Assembly (NCBI GenBank): GCA_026874595.1
Contig: CM049317.1
Coordinates: forward strand, 53,957,618-54,021,617
DNA length: 64,000 bases
Reading direction: 5' to 3'
Source of the DNA: Sipunculus nudus
Lineage: Eukaryota > Annelida > Sipuncula > Golfingiida > Sipunculidae
Of this stretch, positions 38,223-50,574 are shown piece after piece. Under the pieces are notes generated by a model that saw only the letters and a list, made by a program, of their open reading frames with translations, was not told the origin of the DNA and did not search any database. The position numbers were made by a program, and so were the translations under genes. The number at the start of each line of letters is the position of its first letter. Within the stretch, counting starts at the first letter, position 1.

Positions 38223-38462
38223 GCTGCAGTGATAATGCGAGTGCTGACAAGTATTGTCTTATGTTCAAGACCAAAGAAAGTTGGAAAGAGGCTCAACAGC
38301 AGTGCAAACTGGCCGGGAGTGACGTAGGTCTTCCTCAGGACAAATCAGAAGAAGAGCACAAGTCTCTGCTGGAAATCATGACCCAGCTAAAAATAGACTC
38401 CATGTGGCTCTCACTTAGGAATATCAAACTGGATAACTGGACCTGGATAAATGATGGCTCAG
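38223..38462 (+). CDS. Locus C exon 2, first half of CTLD1
   Basis: It follows cacgttacag. CLMFKTKESWKEAQQQC, GSDVGLPQDKSEEEH, MWLSLRN and WTWINDGS match the gene B/D exon. The donor gttaaa is weak, as in its paralogues. Confidence 0.8.
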
Positions 38463-39126
38463 GTTAAACCAAATATCTCAAAGCATGTATATAAAATTGA
38501 ATGATCTATGAACAGTAGAGGTTGTCATAACATAATTTCGATTTTAAAATGCTGTATAAGAGGAATATAATGTGTTCGCAAAATGCAGCCTCCATAACAG
38601 CAGTATCGAGAAAATTAAAAAAAATAAGCCTGTCGGGTGGAGGTAAGGCCGCGGGGTGCGACACAAATAATCTGAACACAGCGTCCAGCCAGAATATTCC
38701 TGCGGGCAGGGATTAGTGGCAAGGAGATGGGTATCAGCAAAGTGTTAGAGGATAAAACGCATGTTTTGGACCACGGCTAATACTCAAATTATATAAGGAT
38801 TTCAGACAGTCTCGTCAATGTGCATATATGTTTTAATTTATTTAGCATTCATCGTGAATTCATAAGAATGTGTTCACCAATCTGGAGAGTCGAGTGGAAA
38901 ACGGTCATCTCTATCCGCTGACGACGCGGGTTTGATGACAGGCGTGGCGTTGAGAGTGCGTTGTTCGGCCAGTCTAAAATCAGTGGTTCTAACCGGGCCC
39001 TCCCAACTCAACAATGTATCGAACGCAACCATCCGAGCCATGAAGAGTATTAGATATTATTACAAATTAATGAAAAATAATTAAGTTTACATGCAATAAA
39101 AAATAGGTTAAGTACATATTTTTCAG

Positions 39127-39255
39127 GACGAGAGCCTACAAGAGGTCCACATGATGGCCGATGTGGGGTTTATGTTTTGATAGGAAAAGACCTGGATGTG
39201 GACAAGAGTCATTGCTTTTCCAGACTGCCCACCAAATACGTCTGCGAACACAAAA
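39127..39255 (+). CDS. Locus C exon 3, second half of CTLD1
   Basis: A 129-nt phase-1 exon between tttttcag and gtgagg. RCGVYVLIGKDLDVDKSHCF and KYVCEHK complete the first CTLD. Confidence 0.8.
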
Positions 39256-39540
39256 GTGAGGCACCGCGTAAATTATCTTGAAATAGATTAAACCATCAGA
39301 GTGATAAAAATTTCTCTCACTCTTATTATAGGCTGAAATTAACTTATATATGTGCGTTCTATTAAATGAATCCCACATTGTATAGAAGAATTATACGAAC
39401 CAAACTATGTCATATCTCGACATATGATGAGAATGATTTTTTCGTGTAAAATAAATAAAATTATTCCGTGCAAGTAGTTGCCATTCCCTCTTATTAAATA
39501 AGTACTTTCTGTATTTAAAAAGTTTACTATTTCATTTCAG

Positions 39541-39749
39541 GTTCAACCTGTCCTACTGTCGTCCCTCGATATAACTGTATCATTGTCCGAGGCAAGGCCG
39601 TGACGCTGCATGGTGACGTGTACGACTTGCTTTATACAGATGTAGAAGGGTTCGGAACAAAATATGCAAAATTACTGGAGTTACATAGAGCCAGAGATGT
39701 ATTTGTTGGGATTCGCAGCGCAGAATGGTTTTTGTTGACCCAATGGGAA
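39541..39749 (+). pseudogene. Locus C exon 4, damaged first half of CTLD2
   Basis: TCPTVVPRYNC and GDVYDL align to genes B and D. The segment FTARAMCWAIGAQLASI of B is then missing. One base is lost near the end (TTTTTGTTGACC against TTCTTCATTGACC in D), so the exon ends in phase 0 instead of 1. Confidence 0.72.
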
Positions 39750-40991
39750 GTGAGTTATATAATAAATGGATATAACAAGATGATAAATGTACCACGGTGT
39801 GAGATAGTAACGGGGGTTATGCTTTTGCTTGTATGTATTTCTGTCTGTCTCTTAGCAATATTACACAAAAGTTATTCATGGATTTTGATAATTTTTTTAA
39901 GGATAGAGAGCAATTAAACAATTAGTTGCAATTAAATGGGTGATCCGGATTCTCGTCTGGATCCATGAAAAGGCTGTTTTTCTGACAATACCTTATTTAG
40001 AGCTTACAATAATAAGTTGTGAGCTCTGGTAGTAATATTTTCTTTATTCAGTTACCCTAGTTTAACTGGTCGAATTCAACGTCCCAGCTTTTAGTAGAAG
40101 GGTAGAAACAAGTAAACAGGTGGCTGGCCATTTCATTGGCATGGAAGTGCCTAACTTGAGGTGTGAGGGGTGTTTTGGGGGAGAGACACACCCATGTGTT
40201 TTTCCTTAACTGGTGTGCTCACAGCTCTGGACATGCACAGTTCAGTTGTGCGCCATCAAATATTTATTTTTCGGTTCGGAGATTTAGCAGGCTTTCACAT
40301 TTTTCACATACAATTCACATGAATGAAGGCAGCAGTCGTACCACCTTTTTTCAGAAGCTTTATTGTATGTCTGACCCCCGATGAGCAGTCATGCAGACGC
40401 TTCAGCAAAAATCTTGCAGAGAGTGTATTGTAATTTGTATGTGGTTATGGTGGTTGTAGCCTGGTGGTTGCCTGTTCTCTGGCAGAGATACAGAATGAAT
40501 ACGTCTCTGAATTTCTCAGCATTCGTTCCCTATTCTGGAATGATTGAGACACCGAAGTGTATTGAGTTTTACTAGGAGAGCAAACCACCTGCAGAGATAA
40601 TACATGGTACTGTATGTTGATGTCGAGCTTTATACTGTCAGGAGAGACATATCTCTTGATCTTTTTACCACGCTAGGTATCTAAGTAAGGCGGTAAATTT
40701 TGTTACAAAATAAGACATATTGTGGCAAATCTTATGACCCTTGTGTATAAATTATTATTTCATTTCAGAATATTGAAACAAATCCGTAATAAAAGGGCGC
40801 TTAATTAAAATTACACATGTTGTTTATAAATACAGACACCCATACAAAAGTCTCAGGACTTATTGTTTTACAAAGTAGACTTGGAAAATAGAGATTTTCT
40901 TTACTGAACCATGTATCGTTTCTTGAACTCGTTCTTACTTCCTGAATCATAAGGAAAAAAATTAGGTTAATCTTAATTCTATTTTAATAGG

Positions 40992-41129
40992 TAAGGCAGA
41001 TATTACGACTGTATTTTGGGGAAAACAGAAACAGAGAGTAAATGTTAGTTGTGATGTTTTGGATCGTCAGAGCGGGTTGTGGAACCTATCAAATTGTAAT
41101 GCTCATCAGCCATTTATATGTCAGATATG
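40992..41129 (+). pseudogene. Locus C exon 5, second half of CTLD2
   Basis: In the ancestral frame it reads ADITTVFWGKQ, VSCDVLD, LWNLSNC and QPFICQI. In the frame left by exon 4 it reaches TAA early. The donor is gtaagt. Confidence 0.7.
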
Positions 41130-41415
41130 TAAGTAATATCTTGTTTCGCAATGTCACCCAAAAGTACATTTTATTTTACAGGTAATATAATTATTTTGCT
41201 GTTCCACTGTACTTAGTAATCAACCAGACAGATGTAGATAGCTCGGTTCTATGCGGCACACAGAGAGTCAAATCAGCTCGGCACGTCTTTATCGGTCAGC
41301 TCGGGTGTACCTCTTTTAAAGGAGTAATGTATCAAACGTGTAATTTCCTAATGAATGACACGCGTGCATCCGCTACCGTTGATATTTTATTATCGCATGT
41401 TATGTTTTGTTTTAG

Positions 41416-41463
41416 ACAAGAATCCTCTGACAACTACGTCAGCAGGTCCTGGACGATCATTAG
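41416..41463 (+). pseudogene. Locus C exon 6, short stalk
   Basis: A 48-nt phase-1 segment between gttttag and gtcagt encodes KNPLTTTSAGPGRSL. It is equivalent in place to the longer stalk exons of genes B and D. It is short, so support is modest. Confidence 0.45.
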
Positions 41464-42077
41464 GTCAGTTCACGTAGTTTTCTCATTAATATCCGTCCGT
41501 AAGCACCAATCCATACTCTTCATATGTTTCCATTATCAAAATAAATATCATGTATAACACCAAACTCGTATAACTTTATGTTCCCAGGGCAAATATATCG
41601 TATATTTGCTCTGTTTGACCTACTATTGATGGGCTCTGACACCAGACGATGGGACGGAATTAACGAACTGCTTCCTATATGATGTTTAGTAAAATGTAGA
41701 GTGCATAGTTATGTATATATGAAATATTCTCTGACACAGCGCTTTACCGAAAAACACCCAGCATTGTGTCATTGGCTGATGACAGAAAAATATATATCTG
41801 GGTCAACACACTGAATTAGCTGACCAGGTGACCAGCTACAGGTGCAAAATGAAGGTAAACGCTGTGCAAAGAACTTCGCATACGGTAATTTAAAAAGGCT
41901 TACGTTTATAATGATCCATTGTTCATTAGTTTTATTTGCAAAAAAAAAATTGCAAGAAAAATTATTTCGCCTAAAAATGTCTTTTATTTCACTTGAAATC
42001 ACAAGATTCAACCTGTGAGCAACAAGCTTCCATTGGTCGTACCTTAGCAACATGTACCTGCCGGTGTTGCCTGCAAC

Positions 42078-42392
42078 ATGCCGGCATCGGGAATCCTTCA
42101 GGTTCTCACGATAGCTGTGATTTGCCTCTGTTCTGCTAAAACCAGACGTACGTACTCATATTTTGAAAGCACTTGACATTTAAAAAATACATTTATGAAG
42201 ATATCTTTGTTGTGTCTTTGCTTCATAGGCCATGCTGAATTTCATGTGCCAGTTTACTGTTATAAAAGGAATACATCATTTCTGACAAGTGTTCCCTTTT
42301 CTTGTGTGTTCACTTTATTTTTATTTTAGAGAAATTCTCAGATGCCATGCGAGGCAGACGACATCCAGAGATCACCATGAGTAATCTTCCGG
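42078..42392 (+). CDS. Orphan 5' exons: signal peptide plus short exon
   Basis: The exon 42078-42147 encodes MPASGILQVLTIAVICLCSA then KTR, a good signal peptide, with donor gtacgt in phase 1. A 63-nt exon 42330-42392 (KFSDAMRGRRHPEITMSNLP) follows between attttag and gtacgt, phase 1 on both sides. No further exon of the same gene was recognised before gene D, whose exon 2 is phase compatible. It may be an alternative first exon of D, or a relic of a lost gene. Confidence 0.4.
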
Positions 42393-44209
42393 GTACGTCA
42401 TTATTTACGTTAATCAACGTAACGCCCGTAGACCAGGACACAAATGAAGCTCGTTTGTAACTGGAATAATACACGGCAGAGCGCATACCGCGACATTCGC
42501 GAAACGATCTTGATGGATCCGCAGTAATCTGCGAAACAGTTATTGGCTTCTTTCCTGTCCCATGTTATCCCTTCATATATTTTTGAAGATACACCCTTCC
42601 TGTCACAACATCAAGAAAGCGCATACACAAGGTTGTGCAAATCTCTGAGGTTTTGGGATTGATGCAGTCAGAAGTGGGACCTAATTGATGACTTCTTTAA
42701 TGGCACCTTGAAATTTATAGTCTGCTCGCTTTAGAACTCAGATGATATAAGTCCCGGCACGATTCCACATTCGACCTGTGACCGCATTAGCCCAGCCCCT
42801 AACCGTTGTTCACCATTTTCGCCATAGTGCTTTTTTTGGAAACTACTCCACCAACTCCCATTTGGTAGACTGGTATCCCGCGCAATTATGCTCCGGTTAC
42901 AAATCTACAAAGACGTCTGCCATTTTGGATATGTGTTTTGAAGCAGTTCGTTTTCTAATACTAAATGCACCACGAATGAATCATTTGTCCTTTTTCCAAT
43001 TTCTATCATCTGGCATAATCTACAGAAGCTCTGTAGCAGTTCCATGTACCGTTCCTTGTTTTGTCTCCTGGTAAAGCTACATCACCTCAGACATTCCTGT
43101 AATTATCCTGTAACACCGTCCATGATGACCAGGATGTCGTGGAAACATTGAAATATGTTTTAACAGGTATGATTACCACACACCACAAATGAACATTATC
43201 TATGAACTTGACTTCTGCCAGGTTTATCTTGAAATAATTTGTAATTTCCCCCAAAATATCTGTCATTTCTTACTGCGGTTTAACTGTAAGTGGGCCAATT
43301 CACCTAACTTGTATGTTAAATATATACAGATGTATATTTGCACATTATATATTATGGACTCTCCGAATATACCTTTTCGAAACCATTTGTCTCTTCCTGT
43401 ACACAAGTAAAGGAAGGCTTGTAGGAGGGAGCGATCATTTGTGCACAAGATACACACAGCGCTTATGTCAACTGGTTGCCATGCCGCGCGACTTCAAAAT
43501 ACAGGATTTATTTTTCAAATTCCGGGCCATATTTCTCCTTTGCTTCTTCCGTCATGTTACTTCTCTTGGTCGTGAAAGTGCCGCGCATGCATACGATCGG
43601 ACCTCTTTTCATACAGGCTTGTTACGGTAAACAGACATGTAGACATTTTTTTACTGACACAAAGATCCATAACAATGTATTATAGGTGACGTGGACACAG
43701 AAAGTCGTTGTGTCGGGATGGTTTTGCTTGAAAAATTTTGTATTCAGCTAAAATAAACTAATGACGTGCACTTATACAAATGGTGTTGTAAACGTTTATG
43801 AAATTAAAAAAGATACAGTTATTATGTTGCCAAAAATGCTAACATTACCAATCATAACATAATTAAAACCCAGTTACACAAATAAAAGTGGACAATAAGA
43901 GAAAACATACTTGGTGGATATAAGTACAAGATTAATAAAGCATGTGTTTTATCTAAACTGCTGTCAGCTGGTTACATTAGAAATAAATAAACATGTTATA
44001 ATGATGATAAGTGATTTAACGATCATGTTATATGCATCTCGATGTTCGTTTTTTAAAAGCATGAATATTTAATCAAAATAGACGAACATTTTTTTTATGT
44101 GCTCGCCTGGTCCGACTAATGGCGATCGCTTCGAGAGCCGAGAGCAGTATGCCATATTTCACCTTTGTTTAGTAAGAACAATAATAAGCTCAAACTAGAA
44201 CTCTGCATT

Positions 44210-44460
44210 CAAATGAATGCAAGCCTCCGCCATTCACTTGTTCGGTATATATTCCCAGGTTCATTCGTGCGTAAGCTACTCTATATTTGTGAATATTCTT
44301 AGACAAAATTCCTGAAACAGGATCATGCGCCGGATCCACACCAAAATATAATCGATTTTTTTTGCCCTATTTTAGAGTTGCCTGAACATTTCATGAGACT
44401 CCGTTTATGACTGTGTGAGTTATATTGTGCAGGATGCACACAACCACAACCCACGAATGA
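44210..44460 (+). repeat. Dispersed repeat copy between the orphan exons and gene D
   Basis: GAATGCAAGCCTCCGCCATT, GGATCCACACCAAAATATAA and CTGTGTGAGTTATATTGTG match the family. A partial inverted relative lies at 44640-44710. Confidence 0.6.
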
Positions 44461-45039
44461 GGCAATACCAAAATGTGTCATGTCAGTTATGCCTCAGTTA
44501 ATTTAGTTTCAGCTGAATGCTAATTTTGCTCAAATCCCGCAAGAACTCAGTGGATATAGGACCAATGACAGTTTTACTTGTATTAATTGCCTCTGCCAGC
44601 AGGGTGTGCGTTCATCCCCGTTCGTGTGTTTGATCGTAAGTGTGTGTGTGTTTGTTCAGTCATAACTCACGCAATCACGTACGGAATCCAATTCGCGTAT
44701 TCGTCAACGACAGCTTCCCCTGTCCCCGTCCTGCAAACCGGAACACTAAGATGGGGTTCCGCCCCAAATGCGAGTAGCGTGGCCCTATTGGTGTTATCTT
44801 AATAACATTATAACAATTTTTAATAAGGACATTCAACGCATACATTTATAGCCTATGTTTTTTTATATATTCATTCCTTTCAGTTTGTTTTTACTTGAGG
44901 AAACAGAAAGTGTATTATAACAATCCTAGCTTATGTAACAGACGAAATATACACGAACCTTACGTCTTTAACTCACAATCCCTACTTTGACAGAGAAGAT
45001 GAAAACTGGCCAGTTTAACATAAAGGGTAATTAGTCTTT

Positions 45040-45760
45040 CTGGCAAACCCATAGGATTTGGCTCCGTTCACTTCTTACACAACGCTTATACACCGCAGTC
45101 ATTCCAGATCCCCGTTTTAAACACTGCACAATACAGCAATGTTTTCCTGGTCTCACCGCCACTGTTCGGACAAGGCAAACAATTATAATGCGACAAATTA
45201 GAGCGTGGTGTCGCATTGTGCATCCAACACCAAGTGTTTAATCTGAGACATCCCGCTCTCATTGGTTGGGTTCTTGTCCTGTGCCAGCCCTGGTGATGAG
45301 ACTGCGAATGACTTGTTAAGTAAAGCAGCGGTTAAAACGACTTAAGTCTACAACCACTGCCTGAGAAGCGCATTTCCTCTGCAAATTTATCAAAACACGA
45401 ACTAAAAGCAATCAGGGGGCCCGTAATTAGCTACCTGGTTTGTTTAAACATATACGGACATAGGTTACATATAGGTCAAGAATAATTACTATATACATGT
45501 TTGATAATCCTAGGAATAAACACAGATTGTTATCATTACAATGAGCTTATTGTGTATTAATTTGTAGAAAGAAAATAAAAGTAAAAATATTATCTAAGCT
45601 TGAAATTGACATAAACAGGATATGTCTTATCCGTTGTCTGCCTGCAGCAGTAACCAACACTGTCAAGCTAAATATTTACTTGTAGCTCATCGCTGTTTGT
45701 GCATTTCTCACAGATTAATTTTCATGCATTTCATGATTTGTGCAGTTTTGTTCACTTAAC
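45040..45760. repeat. Dispersed repeat copy 3
   Basis: Shares TAGAGCGTGGTGTCGC, TGTGCCAGCCCTGGTG and GTTATCATTACAATG with copies 1 and 2, in the same orientation. It has no coding capacity. Confidence 0.7.
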
Positions 45761-46477
45761 AAACTGAAGCTTCCAGCAATCATCCATGCATGGAAGTTTA
45801 TTGCAATAATTGTGATGACAATTTATATACATTGTATATATCTTTGTCTCTATGTAATTCACATTTTAGAGCTGCAAGCGAAAGAAAATACCATTATTCG
45901 TAATAAATAGTGCGACAACGGAAGAAAAATATTTTATTGTAAAATATTAATTACATGTATGACGGCTATCGGTTTTTTATCCCTTCTTGTTCAAAGTTGG
46001 GAAAGCAGATAACATTTAACAGCATTTAACTCATTCAAATATTAACATATATACCCAGAACTACGAATCCTTTAAGGGGTTGCGGATGCGGTACGGGCGT
46101 GATTGTGGATCGAGTCAAAATTAGGATTTTATGAGGTACCGTTTCCTTTTATTCAGTTATGAGCATATCCGGCCTCATCGGACATCGGACAAAAAAATGT
46201 CGGATCATATAGCGACCCGTCTAATAACAAAATTTAAACGCGGATTGGGTCTGGAGAAGAAACCACGTACATTTTAGTTGGGGTATCCCAGAATTAAATG
46301 TGTTAATCGTTATATAACATAAAGGAAAAATGTCCTCGCCTGGAAACGAAATCATTGCAAATATATATAAAACATTCCTTTATGATCCACTCTTGATTTG
46401 TCAATTCATGTTTACATATAAGCTGCCGTTTTCTTAATCTTATCCAGTCATGTTTTACATTACAGGGAAAATAGTCG

Positions 46478-46538
<61 letters not shown>

Positions 46539-47177
46539 TTACAAATACATGTATTTTATCCGCGACCGCATACCTGGACCACATTCCGAATGATATGAAG
46601 TTTTACAGCATCTAACAAACCAATGAACTGAGGATAATTGCTCGTGATTATGGTGCAAATATTTTCTAAATGCATACCGGTATAAGGATATTTTTGTTGT
46701 GTTGCATTTATCTATATTGCTTGCATGAGAATGGAAAATAAGAGGCAAAATCAGCCATATAATAAAAGACGAGCTGAGAATGTCCCTTCAGTCCATAATT
46801 GTAGATGGACATTGTGCAATTAGTCCCTGGTTGTAATATTTAATTCTGTAATTTATGCAATGAGTGAGTAAAATCCACGATTAATATGTCCATATAAAAT
46901 ATAATTTACTACAAAACGTTCCATCATGTATAATTATCGATAGAACCAATTTTAAATGAACGAGGGGAATGTAATCATAATAAAGATAGTTTTCATGAAA
47001 CAATATAAAACAAATTTAAACGTATTTTAAACAAATTTTATAATACTGATATCACATCTCAGTTTTGAAACGTATAACGGATAATTTGTATACTTATAAG
47101 TAGAAAATGTGCATGTGTTTTATTTCTTACATACATAATAATCTCAGAATAAGCGTTCATTTTAACCGTAAGCATAG

Positions 47178-47429
47178 ATGTGTTTCCATGTGAGCGTATA
47201 TGTGTAAAACATCGCTCATATATGATTTGTCAACTGGGGTGTTTCCATGTTCGAATGTGCTTATATACGTGAAAATCGTCACAGGAGCGATTTTCACGCA
47301 TAGGATCTGCGTGAACTCAGGGATTCGGACTAAAATCACGTCACACTTTTTTTGTAGAAGGCCTGCTCGATACCATTGTACACGAATATACGTCTGCCAG
47401 TCTGCATACACGCGCATATGGAAACAACC
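47178..47429. mobile_element. Small MITE
   Basis: TGTTTCCATGTGAGCGTATA at the left and CGCGCATATGGAAACAACC at the right are imperfect inverted ends of about 25 bp around a 250-bp non-coding body. Confidence 0.5.
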
Positions 47430-47494
47430 TTTACAATTACACAATTAGAAATAAAACAGGATTTATAACACCATACAACACCATTTTGATGTTA

Positions 47495-48000
47495 TTCATT
47501 ATAAATATAATACAAGTAATCATGATTTAAAATCACACATTAAAGGTGTTGAAGTTAATGGACATAATCAGAAGCTATGAGTGTTCTTTCACACTATCAA
47601 TTCAGTTTTGCAGTTTTTTTGTTTTTGTTAATGTTTCGGGCCTAAGCCATCCCGGCAGACAGTCTCAGTCTCAGTCTACGGTTGTTTGATAACTTTATAT
47701 AACTCCCCGTGTTTGTAAACACAGTCCGTGTGTTTCTGTTTAAAATAAATAAATATAAATATAATACAAATAATCATGATTTAAAACACACATTAAAGGT
47801 GTTGAATTTAATGGACATAATCAGAAGCTATATTATGAGTGTTCTTTCACACTATCAATTCAGTTTTGCAGTTTTTTGCTTTTTTTTAAAGTTTCGGGCC
47901 TAAGCCATCCCGGCACACAGTCTCAGTCTACGATTATTTGATAACCTTATATGACTCCGCGTGTTTGTAAACACACTCCGTGTGTTTCTGTTTACCATAA
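47495..48000. repeat. Tandem duplication of about 252 bp
   Basis: The sequence from ATAATACAAGTAATCATG to GTGTTTCTGTTTA is repeated with offset 252-254 and a few changes. It is non-coding. Confidence 0.85.
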
Positions 48001-48994
48001 CAAGGCTGAAAGTGAGGCGCAAACGTGATGTTTCAGCCAGTCAGAACATGTATTACATTTTTTAGGCCAAGTCAGTCTGGGCATCTCCTAGTGTACACAT
48101 TTTGTGGCCCGGCGATACATATGCTGTGTTTATGTTAACTCCTTTGGTCCACTCTTTTGAATAATTTCAAGGGAAAATTTTGGCAAGTACAGATTTATTT
48201 TAAAGAGAAAAATCTATTTTTCGTGTTTATTCAACATGCTTTATAGGTGATTGGGCTCCTTTAAAGAATCTTTAACCAAATCGCTTTTGGTCTATCATCA
48301 TGGAATGCCTATTTTTTTCTAAATATGCAATCTATTTTTATGAGCTTTTCTAACTTTCATAAATTTTGAGACATGCATTCTGTAGTAGGGAACACATCGT
48401 AAATGTTAGAGCTTTACAAATCTCGCTTAATACCAGCCAGCCATTAAGTGAAACCATTCTTTTGATCACCGTGAACGCCGGACACGAACCCGTGTTGAGA
48501 ATGACCGGAAGTAGCTGTTTGCACAAGTAAATCCAGCAATGCCTTCTTCTGCCGTTTGCGATCTCGTATAGTTCCGTATTGTTTGCCTACAGATGGCCTT
48601 TTTGGATTACCATTGGCGGATATTTAAAAATTAACAAAAATGCTTTTTTTCTTTTCCGTGTTTTTTTTTATTATTATTCATCTGATAATAAAGGTGTGGA
48701 ATTTTGGAAGTTCGGTATTTTGAAACTAACAAAAATAATTCAGACACTTCACAATAAGCTCGTATACAGTCCCTCCAAAACTGATGTAAAAGTATTCCCT
48801 TTGCTTTCGGTCTCAATCGTCATCATAAAGTTGCTTTTAAAACCATGTTTATAGTTTGTAAACATGGTTTGGTAGCAGGACACCACAAAGACTTCTATCT
48901 TGTAAATAGAGGAACGCTTTGTATTGCGTCAAGTGAAGCTTTTATGTATGCACATTAAAACCAGCTTACATATCATGGAGATTATTAGGAGAAA

Positions 48995-48995
<1 letters not shown>

Positions 48996-49048
<53 letters not shown>
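48996..49048. repeat. (CT)n microsatellite
   Basis: About 26 CT units in non-coding DNA. Confidence 0.95.
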
Positions 49049-49051
<3 letters not shown>

Positions 49052-49377
49052 TCCCAAGCCCAAGAAATGGTTATAATCTCTCACAACTAGTACGGGATTC
49101 AGAAAAGTATAGGAATATTGGCATTACATGCTTCAAAGAACCTTATTAGAAATGGCAACGAAAGAGGCTAACGCTGTTTCGTTACTTAAAATGTGTATAC
49201 ATATAACGAGACAACAACTGAGGGTTTCGAGTTACGCTCTTTGTTTTCTCGTTTGATCCTCGTTGTTTTCTCGTTAAAGTACACCTAACGAATGAGATAA
49301 CGACAACACTATAAAATTTTCGAGTTCACCCCCCCCCCCTGGATTTTGTAAGACACACCACCCTTAAGCCTAAGTCA

Positions 49378-50040
49378 CATATGTCGTACAACACATAAAG
49401 GACAGGTCTACGACAAAAATTGAGGAAATTCCTCGCATAGACGTGTCGTACGAATTTCATGTGTCTTGCGACTGACAAAAAGCTATCTCAGACCCTTGTG
49501 GGTCTAAGGTCATTCCTATATCAGGCTGATCTCGTAGGTCTGTTGTACGATGCCTCGCGGCTGTGTTACGATAAACCTTAGGCATTTCTATGATTTTTCG
49601 GTTACGAGGCCCTACGAATAGCAGAACTTTCCTACGACAGCTTAACGATTGTCCCACGTTCTACCTATGACGGTCCTACGAATGTTCTGTCGTTGTAGGT
49701 CATTCCTACGACCGACGTGGGTTTGTCTTAAGCTTAGGACACGTACATCGCACAACAAATATACGTCAGGTCTATGGAAGAAATTTGGGAAAACTTTTCT
49801 TTTATAATAAGACTATCCCAGGGACCTCATACGACTGTCTTAGGAAGAGCGTATGATTAGACTTGGACAGTTCCTTTCCAACAACCTTCGTCCAAGAATT
49901 ATTTTATATGTGAACGCTTAAACGAAATTATAAAAAAAAAATAATAATCTCTCAAACCTGCAACGGCTCCATCTAGATCTGTCGTAGCCCTGCTGAAATC
50001 GAGCGACATTCAAAATCGTATGTTGTTTGTTACTTAAGCT
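49378..50040. mobile_element. Inverted-repeat element pair upstream of gene D
   Basis: Same family as 26124-27199: GCCTAAGTCAC at the left, GTTACTTAAGCT at the right, and an internal junction near 49728. It ends about 10 bp before homology between the B and D blocks begins. Confidence 0.6.
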
Positions 50041-50465
50041 AAAGGATTTATAAATTAGCGCAATAATATTTGCTTTTCTTCTGAGAACAATCAAATACGG
50101 TAAACAAAATGTTTAAACAAACGCATTTGAAAAATAAAGCAGTACTTCAAATCCTTCCTGTTTCACTGAACTAGGGACAAAGGGATTTCTGTGCACACGG
50201 ACACGGCAAACGGCCCGGGCTCTGCGGTTTTACAGTATTACTCATACGCAGGAAACCCCTGGGAAGGAAGTTAATGCTGGTTTCCTCTGGGATAAACGGT
50301 TATTATCTGGAACACTTTCGCATTCTGGCAGGAGTTACGTCGGCTCCGTTTCCAACAGAAACATTTGCTTTTAGAGGGGATTGTTTCACCTAGATTAAGT
50401 AACACTAATTGTATAATACTCACCTGAACTCAAGATCTATGGCTTTGCGTTACAATTAATACCTC

Positions 50466-50574
50466 ATGTATTCCTGGATTATGTGTGGTTTTTATTTGTG
50501 TGGTACTTGTTTTCCCTGGCAGCAGACAAATGCTGTCAAGGTTAACAAGTGTGGGAGAGAACAACATCTTGTCG
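50466..50574 (+). CDS. Gene D exon 1, leader
   Basis: MYSWIMCGFYLCGTCF then QQTNA, phase 1, donor gtgagt. It is Cys-rich and only mildly hydrophobic. An upstream ATG in this frame is closed by TAA, so this ATG is chosen. Confidence 0.6.

Larger units (their letters stand above)
35574..38293. repeat. 1,360-bp tandem duplication, two units
   Basis: Unit 1 is 35574-36933 and unit 2 is 36934-38293. By reading, only three differences appear: 35886 G/37246 A, 36142 A/37502 C and 36266 C/37626 A. Each unit holds the upstream region, signal exon and start of the CTLD1 exon of locus C. Confidence 0.95.
35574..41463 (+). pseudogene. Locus C: decayed two-CTLD receptor gene with duplicated 5' end
   Basis: Six exons match the gene B/D plan: 37897-37975 (signal), 38223-38462 and 39127-39255 (CTLD1), 39541-39749 and 40992-about 41129 (CTLD2), and 41416-41463 (stalk). 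CTLD1 looks intact. The first CTLD2 exon lacks about 15 residues that include the conserved helix Cys. It has one nucleotide fewer than genes B and D just before the donor, so the next exon would be entered in the wrong frame and reach TAA. No transmembrane or tail exon is seen before 50,000. A second copy of the signal exon and a truncated CTLD1 exon lie upstream in a 1,360-bp tandem duplication. A secreted single-CTLD product is still possible. Confidence 0.7.
42393..50040. other. Intergenic region between the orphan exons and gene D
   Basis: Holds the repeats at 44210, 45040, 47178, 47495 and 49378 plus AT and CT microsatellites. No CTLD, transmembrane or tail exon could be found on either strand. 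Confidence 0.5.

Noticed and set aside
35574-38293. CRISPR or other short-repeat array
   Set aside because: The repeat is a two-unit 1,360-bp duplication in a eukaryotic genome with no spacers.
46303-46584. Open frames rich in Tyr-Ile repeats here and at other AT tracts
   Set aside because: They are translations of (AT)n microsatellites.
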